Shown: piece by piece, positions 47,001 through 56,100 of the stretch | Position numbering within the stretch: the first letter of the stretch is position 1 | Layout: every line of letters starts with the position of its first letter | Assembly (NCBI RefSeq): GCF_014839805.1 | Contig: NC_051140.1 | Location: forward strand, 16,699,826-16,763,825 | DNA from: Manduca sexta | Taxonomy: Eukaryota > Arthropoda > Insecta > Lepidoptera > Sphingidae | DNA: 64,000 nt | Direction: 5' to 3' | The notes under the pieces: model-generated | The model's database searches: none | What the model saw: the letters and a program-made list of their open reading frames with translations, nothing else | What the model was told of the DNA's origin: nothing | Program-made: the position numbers and the translations under genes

Positions 47001-48623
47001 CACAAGGTGTTAAAACACGCCATAGTGGCCCCCCTATTCTGGACATACGAGGCGGCACAAGCTAACTTGCCTATTATATTATAAGTACTAGCGACCCGCC
47101 CCGGCTTCGCACGGGTGCAATGCTGATACTAAATATACTACAGAAAAACTGTGAACGTTGTATATAAAAACATAGCGGCCCGCTCTGGCTTCGCACGGGT
47201 ATAACATAACAAAATAACAGTATTTCTCCACTATTTAATGGATGTTATTATACATATAAACCTTCCTCTTGAATCACTCTATCTATTAAAAAAAACCGCA
47301 TCAAAATCCGTTGCGTAGTTTTAAAGATTTAAGCATACAAAGGGACATAGGGACAGAGAAAGCGACTTTGTTTTATACTATGTAGTGATGAATAAGACAC
47401 TGCAACTAGATAGTAATGAGTAACACGTTGTCATTAAATAATGACAACGTGTTACTCATTACAATATGAATCTGAATTTCTAGATTCAATTCCTAGTCGT
47501 AATCGGCTTCTCTTTCAGAAGAAGACGCGTAAGCTTACTTAATATGTGTAATATACTCACACTTGCACAAGCTTCAGCAGATGTGTTTCGTCTACTAAAA
47601 TATTCAGATCAGTTGCGTCGATATACAATTTCTCTATCTGGGAATGTGCACTTGGAATACCTGAAAATAAACACATAAACATATTTATATCTCGAAGTCC
47701 TCTGATGCCCTCTCTAACCAATCTATACTCCGAAGTTAAGTTAAAGATTTAAATTCAGAATTTGTAGATTTTTTTATGAATGGGTCAGTTAATCTTGTTC
47801 CATAAAATCTCATGTAAATGAGTAACATAGGCCCCATATATAATATTTTTTTTCTTTTATCAATTGTTATAATATGCGAAAAGCGGCAATATTTAACCAG
47901 GCTTCGCTAACATATTGTTCGCCATATAAAGAGAGGCCTACGTTTCAAAGTATTTCTATACATGGTGACATCACCTCTATTTAACCAACGTTATATTTAA
48001 ATGACAAAAGAATTGCTGTATTTACTCTTGCAAAAAGCTAAAAGTAATTTGGTATGAATAATCATAATGATTTGCATGAAGAGTTTTTTTGATCGTTGTG
48101 ATAATAGGACTCAAGTATATCGTCGGGCTCAGTAATGTGTGATGTATCGTAAAATATAAAATTAGCTTTATGTTTGAATGTTTTAGTTTTTTAATTACAT
48201 AATATAATGTTTATTTAAAATGCAGTTTAAAATATAAAAATGTTTTTTTTACTGGATTACTATTATGCCGTTAGAGTGTTTAGAATAAAAAATAGTTTAC
48301 TAACTTTCAGTGAGTTACATATGTCTCAAGTTAAAACTATGGTTAAGCTATGTAAGTATTAAAAATCACTAGGAACCAAGTATGAAAGAACTGCCTAGCA
48401 ATAGATTAAGTACTTATAGAGATGAATGTCCTATGCACAACCACAAGTCAGAAGATGAATTGAAGATAGCCTAGATGATCTAATTCAATAGTTTTGTATG
48501 CAATCAACCTTTCGAAGTATACTTACCTAATAATAACATTATAACTAGACATATGCTTATCCTATGACTAGAAGCGGCAGCCGCCACACCTTGCGGCGCG
48601 AATACTGTTCTAATACCTGCCAT
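41052..48623 (-). CDS. Ctns: Cystinosin, lysosomal cystine/H+ symporter (PQ-loop family), 8-9 coding exons
   Basis: Exports cystine from lysosomes with protons. Exons: 48623-48527, 47660-47561, 46390-46190, 45820-45580, 44968-44849, 44356-44186, 43176-42956, then a tail. Joined directly to 41094-41052 the product is 397 residues; including cassette exon 41528-41430 gives 430. Visible features: signal-anchor-like hydrophobic stretch ~22-33; lumenal domain with NxT sites at N70, N101 and N125; first membrane segment ~148-168; PQ-loop 1 at P170-Q171 followed by [12 protein letters not shown] (D187); PQ-loop 2 at P309-Q310 with [12 protein letters not shown] and D331 in [17 protein letters not shown] ahead of the last membrane segment. 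D187 and D331 match the two PQ-loop aspartates known to bind protons in human cystinosin. All donors are GT and acceptors AG. The start sits in 'accgagATGG' 18 bases after a 5'-leader acceptor. The tail choice is uncertain. Confidence 0.95.
41430..41528 (-). CDS. Candidate cassette exon of the cystinosin cytoplasmic tail
   Basis: 99 nt, phase 2 to 2, so it can be included or skipped without shifting frame. Acceptor attatttcag, donor GTATGT. Encodes [20 protein letters not shown], then [13 protein letters not shown] and a split Trp: acidic and serine-rich with two short hydrophobic patches. Ignoring the donor, the frame ends 11 residues past exon 7-type entry continuation at a TAA (41408-41410), so it could also be terminal. 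It lies 1.4 kb below exon 7 with no other coding sequence between. It could instead belong to a separate small gene. Confidence 0.5.
41683..41732. repeat. Inverted repeat, 16-bp perfect arms, 18-nt spacer
   Basis: Left arm aaatattttttgtagt (41683-41698), right arm its exact reverse complement (41717-41732). It lies in cystinosin intron 7, in sequence that otherwise looks like a repeat ('gttcgttgcgtgccagtaag'). Confidence 0.8.
42153..42315. promoter_or_regulatory. Pair of TATCGATA (DRE-like) motifs in cystinosin intron 7
   Basis: Exact TATCGATA palindromes at 42153-42160 and 42308-42315. In Drosophila this is the DREF-binding core of many housekeeping promoters. Whether it acts as a promoter here is inference. 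Confidence 0.25.
42956..43176 (-). CDS. Ctns: Cystinosin exon 7 (PQ-loop 2 second half, TM6, TM7)
   Basis: 221 nt, phase 0 to 2. Begins [17 protein letters not shown], contains LDFVGG and [10 protein letters not shown], and ends in the last membrane segment [10 protein letters not shown] plus AG of a split codon. Donor GTGCGT. Reading through the donor runs to a stop at 42853, so a short unspliced tail is formally possible. Confidence 0.96.
43235..43547 (+). mobile_element. SINE family A in cystinosin intron 6, antisense to the gene
   Basis: 'ccgcggcagttggttgtgga', 'aaaacatcgtgaggaaacct', 'ctaggccagcgtggtggact', 'tacagggctgatattata' in family order. A more decayed family A 3' fragment follows at 43556-43680. 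Confidence 0.88.
43913..44168 (+). mobile_element. SINE family B at the donor of cystinosin intron 6, 13-bp TSD
   Basis: Starts 'tgcttcgaagacgtagtag' (diverged head) and ends near 'gagtgtgtacatgtgtgt'. Exact 13-bp duplications 'ataattaatttac' lie at 43900-43912 and 44169-44181. The right-hand duplication covers intron positions +5 to +17, so the SINE begins at +18 of the intron, antisense to the gene. Confidence 0.9.
44186..44356 (-). CDS. Ctns: Cystinosin exon 6 (TM4, TM5, first half of PQ-loop 2)
   Basis: 171 nt, 57 codons, phase 0 to 0. Ends [15 protein letters not shown], splitting PQ-loop 2 after its Gln. The donor is a weaker GTTTGT, with a SINE inserted 17 bases further on. Confidence 0.96.
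44613..44795. repeat. Two-copy 100-bp direct repeat in cystinosin intron 5
   Basis: 'cggtagatggcgctatttt' at 44622 and 'cggtagatggcgttatttt' at 44722, each followed by 'cataaacga', 'aagtagga' and 'gggtagatg' at matching spacing; period exactly 100 bp. Confidence 0.85.
44849..44968 (-). CDS. Ctns: Cystinosin exon 5 (TM3)
   Basis: 120 nt, exactly 40 codons, phase 0 to 0. Contains [16 protein letters not shown], a conserved cystinosin block, and ends CQCFFYE|GTATGG. Codon third positions are GC-rich, unlike the surrounding introns. Confidence 0.95.
45055..45371 (+). mobile_element. SINE-like family F copy in cystinosin intron 4
   Basis: Blocks 'ggtatctcatatgtgagagt', 'tctatttctgccgccaagca', 'gacgagcgcagt', 'tcgcttaccatcagacgaaa', 'gtctcgcaattcaaagcaat', then an A-rich tail. 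Antisense to the gene and the most complete F copy here. Confidence 0.85.
45580..45820 (-). CDS. Ctns: Cystinosin exon 4 (TM1, PQ-loop 1, TM2)
   Basis: 241 nt, phase 2 to 0; acceptor tttccag, donor GTATGT. Contains [18 protein letters not shown], the most recognisable cystinosin signature, then the [12 protein letters not shown] loop and a second hydrophobic segment. Confidence 0.97.
46190..46390 (-). CDS. Ctns: Cystinosin exon 3 (glycosylated lumenal domain)
   Basis: 201 nt, phase 2 to 2; acceptor attccag, donor GTAAGT. Carries NET, NTT and NVT glycosylation sequons and ends in TPTGFV plus a split Asn codon. Confidence 0.92.
46940..47030 (+). repeat. Repeat family C 5' fragment in cystinosin intron 2
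   Basis: 'ggtggtaggatatattttgt', 'cacaaggtgttaaaacacgc', 'catagtggcc', matching the first half of 11500-11715. Confidence 0.75.
47087..47387 (-). repeat. Interspersed element in cystinosin intron 2, inverted partner of 39165-39460
   Basis: On the plus strand it begins 'actagcgacccgccccggct', carries a second 'gcggcccgctctggcttcgc' block and ends 'ttatactatgtagtg', the exact inverse order of 39165-39460, with only scattered differences. Confidence 0.92.
47413..47462. repeat. Perfect 50-bp palindrome, 24-bp arms, 2-nt loop, in cystinosin intron 2
   Basis: Left arm 47413-47436 begins gtaatgagtaacacgttgtc; right arm 47439-47462 is its exact reverse complement; the spacer is AA. It lies 25 bp beyond the repeat ending at 47387 and inside transcribed sequence. 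Confidence 0.95.
47561..47660 (-). CDS. Ctns: Cystinosin exon 2 (lumenal domain)
   Basis: 100 nt, phase 1 to 2; acceptor ttttcag, donor GTGAGT. Encodes the start of the lumenal domain ([19 protein letters not shown]). Confidence 0.85.
48527..48623 (-). CDS. Ctns: Cystinosin exon 1 (coding): start and signal peptide
   Basis: 97 nt, phase 0 to 1, ending TTATTAG|GTAAGT. Encodes [12 protein letters not shown], an alanine-rich stretch and a hydrophobic [11 protein letters not shown] core. An upstream CAG acceptor at 48642-48644 shows that at least one non-coding leader exon precedes it; 18 leader bases (48641-48624) precede the ATG. Confidence 0.88.
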
Positions 48624-48641
48624 CTCGGTTCACTTGTGTAT

Positions 48642-51600
48642 CTGTGGACAAGAAAAAAGGAAAAAAATAATTACATGTTTTTCAAACACAAAAAATGTAG
48701 TCAATGACTCTGTGGCTTTTGATGAAGGAGGAAAATCTTATATATTTTTTATATAAATAAGTTAAATGTATTCTCGAGAGAGTTGGCACAGATGTTCGCT
48801 GAATATTTCTATGATTGGAGACTATTTATTTATTTCAAACTCCAAAATAACATCTACCCAAGCGTCTTCGATGCTATTATATACTATAAAGTAACTGATT
48901 CCTAATATAATTAAATAAAACTAAATTGCTAACTACAGTAACGTCCAAGTAATCATAAATCGAAGGTAAACGAGATCGTGCACGATCCCCTACCATACGA
49001 AGCACTTGATTAAATTGCATTTTATTGCGTGTAAACATTGTGTAGGCACGTAATATGAATGAAGTTTAATCGGTTTTAGATTTGTTTATTATTGTGGTAT
49101 ACGAGGTAGTTTGATACAAAATAATTACTAAAGTCGTTGACCCATCACCTCAGTCTAATGGCAGCGTATAATGTATAGATCGTGAACTACAATAACTTGT
49201 TTAGGACTCCTAAACAACGACTAAGTATTTTTGGCACAATTTTCTCGAATTTGAATTCCCAATGGGGGTTCACTTTTAAGAAGCAGTTGACACTAAAAAC
49301 TAAACCAAATCAATTTTACAACATACATAAAAAAACGGATGTGAGCCGATCCCACATTAAGTGGCATAAAGAGAGAAGGAAACATTTAATGAGAGGAAAT
49401 AATTGATTAAATATAATTTTTCTTTAAAGTTCACCGACTTGTTATCTAACTTTCAAAAAGAAACACGTAGTAGAAGCCGATTTAAACTAACGAAGATTTT
49501 TTATAATCAAACGTATAGTAAATAGAGAAATACCAACTAATACGGATGTTATCAACGCGCTCTCTGATCAAATCGCATTATGATCATAATATTATTTGTT
49601 TAGTTCTAAGAATGAGATGTAAAAAATCTTATCAAACATGCTGGAGGGACACCATTCGAAATATTCTATTTAAGTTATATATTCACTATATTTTAAGGGG
49701 TTTGTTAAAATATAAACACGTCACCCCTATCACAGAACCATACCTAATTTCTTACACAAGAGAAGTTTGTAATCTTATGCAATTTTTTTTTACTATGTGC
49801 TGTCAAGGCGCAATGCAATTATGTCTCCTTTGAAAGAGAGAAGGCCAAAACGCTGTTACACTACCCAACATCTTATTTTATACAATTTTAAATTGAACGC
49901 TGGCTGTAGGCAGAAAAATTACCTAACTTTAACTTAGCTCGCATAGTCTTGTTTTTTTTTCAGATTCATGTGCTGGCCGCAAGCTATGTAAAGTCAGCTA
50001 TGCTCTGTGTGTAATTTTCTCAGCTATGCAAGCTAAGCTATTAGCTTTTACTTAGGTCTATAAACCGGTAATAAGTCCACGTAAAAAATAACTTAAGAAT
50101 AATATAAAATCTCCCCTGTGCAATGACGGTAAAATAATTTAAAAAATTACATTATTTTAAAACTCATAATTATTTTTATTATTTTCTCCATCGATACCAG
50201 ACTGCGGAATAAGATTCCAAATAAACAATGCTCAAGATACGGTTGACGTTGCTAGTTGCTACCAAGTAGGATAGGGTAAATTGAGGTCAACGGCCTGGAC
50301 ATCCGAGGAGCCTAATCTAATTAGGTTTGGTAATCTAAAACGATCTCATTATCTCCAATAAAGAAGATATATCAAGATGCCTAATTGGTAGCACGAACCC
50401 AATATTAGGTACAAAATTAACTTAAGAATATTAGTCTATAAACTTCGTTAAAACTATTTTACACCTAGAGGCGCCAGATTTTTATAATGTACTAAACTAA
50501 AAGACACAGGCAAATAAAATCAATACAAATATAAATAAGCGTACGCAAATACACAGCCGGTCTAATACTTTAGGATAAGCCAATTATTTCAAACCGTTTA
50601 AGAATAGCCAGTAAATGCAGGATAAAGAATTATATATCTTAAAAAGCATTACTGAACGTTTAATTTCAAATGTATATAGACAGCTTTTATATCATCATCT
50701 TACTAATGTTACTATTTATTAGTTATATCTATTTGTACATCATTGGAATTATCCTAGTATCCTCACAAAATTTACCAATATAGAAAAGCACAAAGTGACT
50801 ATGCGGCTAATATAAATTGTTGGTCTGTAAAGCAGTCCTTCATTCCTTTAGGCCGCACGCTAGCTCTATATCTCTCGCAATTTCTACCCGATTTCGTTTT
50901 ACACCTGAAAAGGCCACAAGCGTTCTCTTCTATCAGGATGTGGTACCACATCGTCAAATCACGAAAAAGGCGAATATCAACTCAATATCACTAAGTTATC
51001 GACCCTTTGTATTATTATGAAATCATGACAAAACTAGCAAAACATTATGTAAATATGATGTCAACGAACCAATTCATTCCGAATATTAATACCGTTATCA
51101 AATAATATTGTGATGTAATAACAATATGTATTGATTTACATAAAACTTCATCAGCTCCAATATTATTTTTTAGTTTTTTTTTCAAATCCATATTTACAAT
51201 GAAAAGAAGCGATAATTATAAGTTTAGACGTAGGAGGTAATCTCAGAAACTATTGGCTGGATTTTGAAAATTATTTCACTAATAGAACAATACAACATTC
51301 AATACTTTAAGTACTTTATTTCGTAGAAAATATATTTTGTACTGTTTGTTTTCTCTTTAAATTAAAATACCAAAAGGCCTTACTTGTTTTACGCTGAGAT
51401 TATTTTGCATGAGAAATAAAATGTAATTTTATGTAACACCTCAATACATATGCACAAAATGTTTGCCGGCTACAACCAACAGTACACACAATCGCGAAAT
51501 AAATTGGACGAATCGATTAAGTTTTTTATTGCAACAATTTAATGTGCCGTGAACATATGGAATGAAAATGCATGAAACGTTTCAAGATTTCAATAGTAAA

Positions 51601-52760
51601 AACAATTTTCACATGTAATAAACGAAAAAAGAAATTAATTTACATTTTTGTTTAACACATGTACGTAAAAAACGTGTGAAATTATTCAGACATCAATTCA
51701 GACATTAATCATTAGACCAAATTCTAAGTACATTAATTAGATAATGATTAATATTTTGATCAACTAAAGCCTAAGTATTACTTCATTACTAATCATGATA
51801 ATATTAAAAGTCTTTACAAATGGATTGGTAATTTAATTTAAGATTTTTTTTAATTACCTTAGAAATATTTTCCCTACCAACCCTTTCATATTAATTATAT
51901 TCTTAAACTTTTCAGACAGACAAATGCACAAAGTGCTAATTTCTAATCCGGAAATTTTATTAATCTCTAAATACCGTTTCGTCTTATATAACCGCCTTGA
52001 TTGCATAAATCGTTATGCATTAATGACGATGCACAAATTCATAACAACAAATGTTATTTACTTAAACTCAGGACCTGCATCGGTATATGGTCATTTATAT
52101 TCCACACGGAAGTTTTCCCACATACAAACATCAATTATACATGTCACATTATAATATATGTTATTAATTAAATCCGCTTGGTCATGTTGATCGAGTCTAG
52201 CGCCACAATCTTAAGCAGCTTAGTGAAAATTGCTGCTATGGTGCGTGTAAAAAAAATTGATAAACACTACGTACTGGGCAATTAAATATACTTTTTGGTA
52301 TACACTCTAAGCATGGAAACTTGTAAAGCTATAACAAATGTAAGTGACATGATAAGTGTAAGCAGTTTAGCATTGGAAATAAGTGCTAACGAATTACGTA
52401 GCTTTATGTATAATCACTTAAAAAACACTTGGCAATCACCTAAAATCAGTATTCCAATCTTTTGATTCATCTCTTATGTCATATGGCGTAAGATCTAAAA
52501 TTAAACAAGTTAAATTATTTCATCAATAAAGTATATAAATAAGAGAGCCAACATATAGGCTGTGGCAATACAATTTTATGTTAAAATCATTAAGACCACG
52601 TATTTTTGTTATCGATTGTGTTGACCTCTCAATGCCAACGCGTACAAAAAAAAACTTGCATTGACCTTGCTCGCCACTGACAATCAAACTACTGATCGGC
52701 AATGAATTAGTTGGTACTAATGCTATTCTATTTGATATTGCGTTTTAAAATTTCGTATTA
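48642..52760. other. AT-rich DNA upstream of cystinosin; leader exon and promoter expected but not located
   Basis: No supportable gene. It contains a relic of the 61625-type MITE at 49898-50068. A minus-strand stretch at 50820-50945 is codon-like but short ('FRCKTKSGRNCERYRASV' can be read). An E-type fragment lies near 51235. The cystinosin 5' leader exon lies somewhere above 48644. Confidence 0.4.
49898..50068. repeat. Shortened relative of the MITE at 61625-61955
   Basis: Shares 'taacttagctcgcatag' and 'agctatgcaagctaagctat' with the intact copy, in the same order, but lacks most of its interior. Confidence 0.65.
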
Positions 52761-52803
52761 GATCTGTGTTGTTTCAACTAAATAAGTTGAAACAACACAG
52801 ATC
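52761..52803. repeat. Perfect hairpin palindrome, 19-bp arms, 5-nt loop
   Basis: gatctgtgttgtttcaact (52761-52779) and its exact reverse complement (52785-52803) around AAATA. It is not part of a recognised element. Confidence 0.95.
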
Positions 52804-52949
52804 AACGAGCAAGTCACTCTAACAGACGAGACAATAGGCTAAGACCATTGAACCACAAGGTATGCACAGTGCAGTTCATTTAAAAAAGGGAGGATTTTCC
52901 ATAAAACAAAAATTGCATTATGTTTCAAACCGCCTTTTAAAATAAGGTT

Positions 52950-53107
52950 CCACTGGCGAAAGGTAAAATTTTCCGAAAGGGAGCTCGACCCATTATATTA
53001 CAATATGTACTAATTGAATGCGGTCTGCAAATTGTTCTAATGATACTGAGATTCTACATAAAGGGGAAGCCGTGAGAAATCGGTTTATATAAACCCTTCA
53101 CCACTGG
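52950..53107 (+). mobile_element. MITE family D, complete copy (~158 bp)
   Basis: Ends CCACTGGCGAAAGG and, reverse-complemented, CCAGTGGTGAAGGG. The interior holds 'gcggtctgcaaattgttct' and 'ggggaagccgtgagaaatcg', as in the copies at 8223 and 17150. Confidence 0.85.
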
Positions 53108-56100
53108 AAGGTTCTCCGTATGCGTATTCTTTGTATATTTTAAATATCAACTATTAATATTTCCCATATAATCACGAAATGCACTGAAATACATGCGCAC
53201 ATAGCACCCCGTTGCATCACACAAACCGTATTACAGTAAACCATAATGCACTATATAAAATTAGATTGATGCGAATTAGTTCACTAGACTCCGAGATATT
53301 CTCAGACGGTATAAATGACTCAACGCGCGTAATATTCGCCCAAACAAACTCGCACACACAAACTGTGTCCATAAATACACAACCTGTTTAAATATACATT
53401 TATGTATGAATATTGCAAAGCTAAATATTCTAATTCAAAACACAACTGCTGCAAAATTCGAACTAAACTCAATAATATTGCCGTTGTCAAACGTGACGAA
53501 TACTGGGAAGAGTTTTCGTTTAATTAGTTATAATTTCATTAATATTAGGTTTTTATATTCTAATGCCGAGGATGGATTAAGAGTGTCTAATAATTATAAA
53601 ACTTGAATTATCTAAAATACAAGGAAATTGTGTGTTTGTCTTTACTTTTTACAATACAGACTTCCCGCAGAAGTTAGAAGCAAGTTTACACTTAATAATG
53701 GGTATGGGATAAATCCATGACGCAAATCCTTGCATGCATTGTTACAGCACAATTGCGACTAGAAATCTCAATCGAAGCAGAAGATAGGGACATTCGTCAG
53801 AATTTGACGTAGTTTAAACTCTTGTAAGCAGATAATCGATTTGCAAAAGATACCTTATCGCTAGGGACGTAATCACGTTTTTGTTTAAAACGTAATGGCT
53901 CACTTAATGCAAACAATAGGTATTAAGTATCAAGTAAACACTTATTCGCTGTGAATTTATGTAAACATTAGATTAATTTAAAGCATTAACAGGTTGTCTC
54001 TAATCTATGTTGTAATTTTTAAGCATATATATCACTGTATAAATATTATTATGGTCAATGAAAAATGAACTCTATTTTCAAAGATAATGCAACTACAATT
54101 ACCGTTTTCTGATAAGATATTGATTAAATTAAATAAAAATCATACGATTTCTCGAACGCGTACCATGAGAACAGACTATTTTGATATGTTTTTAATAATA
54201 ATATGTAAACTGCACAAAAATTTGTTTCCAATTAATGTAAATTCAAATTTCTAAACAGTAGATTATAGGTGCTAAAAGTACCAATATTGTAATTAAAGAT
54301 GCTAATTGCTATTCACGTAATAGAGCATTTAGATTCACAATCAATGTTTTCACTTTTATTATAGGCAATAAGCGCCTTTTAAGCCACGCTGCTCTCTAAT
54401 TCGCACTTTAAAGAGGTTATATTACAACTCAATTTTAAACACAATCAGTAAGAATATACAGCAATCTTCTAGGAGTCATTTCTTTCATGCACATACATAA
54501 TCTAGAATTATCTTTCAAGGGCGTTGTTTAATCGCCTCTAAGACAATAGATCTTTTTTCAAACGATGTGAAAGGTATTTAGCGATATTTAGGCAGAAGCT
54601 GAGCTCTTAACGAAGCCAAAGTCTACTGCTGATGGTGACCACTTACCATCACACAGCAGCAGTAAATAATATCGCTATCCTGTTCTTTTTTGTGGGATAT
54701 ATGCATAGTAAACATAGCTAATATTTTTTAATTTGCTGTGACGCTATTTGAAAGCGTTATATAAATTTACCTCAAAGGAAAATCAAAAGTCACTTAATAG
54801 GTATTTTGATTCTCAGTACAAATACCTACTGAATAAGGTAAATCTTTTATTGCATGAAGGAAAATAGCCTAACATCTAATATACTGCATCGTTTACCTCA
54901 AACTTAGATGTAAACTGACTGGTGCTTGAATGAAGATGACAGATTGGTTTTGACCTTTTCCTTATTGAACATCCTTATGTACTTCACCGCCCGGCCATAA
55001 GCAGCGGCGCGTGTAGCGGTGCTGGGGCTTTATTCTCTATCCCGCACGTTATTTTAACAGTGCGTAACAAGCACGTAACACAACGCATCATGTTTAGGAC
55101 TATAGAAATTTGGCTTACAGAATACCATTCCACGCACATTTCTCGAAGATAACATGACACGCGTTACGCGTTTACACTATCATACAGAATAAGGGTCCTG
55201 ATAGCGTGGAAAAGTACAGTAACGTATGACAACTTTCTTACGTTCCCATAAAACTGTTTGTGAGGTCCCGCCGCTAGTGGTCGAGCCATCAAAACAACCC
55301 ATTGCACATGCGTTTATTTAGCAAGAATTCGGCCAAGTCAAAAGTAAAATCGTATTTGAACATCTTTTCATATAATTTAAAATTATTTCCATTTCATAGG
55401 TATTATACACAATACATGAAATAAAAGACTTAAACTCAATTAAGCCGCTTCTTTATAAGAGCATGATTATAACTCATTATCTTGTGAATAAATCCTACTA
55501 ATATTAAATGCATATAAAAAAATTTAAAGATTTGATTTTGATTTGTTAGATCAATCCATAAATCGCTTAATGTAGTCGGGTGTAATTTTACCGACAAACA
55601 ACAAACTTCTGGATTAAAATGTAAGCTAAGTACTTTTTACCCCGAAACATACAATTGATAAAGGTCTTTCAAACGGGCGAAGCCGCAAATTAAAACAAGC
55701 AAAGAGTTAAAGATGATTTACTTTTTCCTGTTTATCAATAACTTGTACAAATTGCTGAATGAAGAAACAATAGGTAGGTATCCAACAGTCAGTCCTGACC
55801 ACGAAAAAAAACCCAACATGTTATATTTAGGGAAGGAAAAACTAAACAAAACAATTATCTATAATTGTTTTTCTATTACCCCTATAATGGACTGACTAAC
55901 AGTATACAGTCTATACAAATGGCTTTAGAAACACGAAATTAAGAAATAATTTTTAAACTACCTAGAATATCTGATTAAAGAGCGTTTAAAAACAGTGTGC
56001 ATTTGGCACACTGTTTAACTATTGGTAAATTTAAACATCTGGTCCATCTGGAAATCTTTTGGGCAGGCCTATGTACAGCAGTGGACTTCATGTGGATGAT

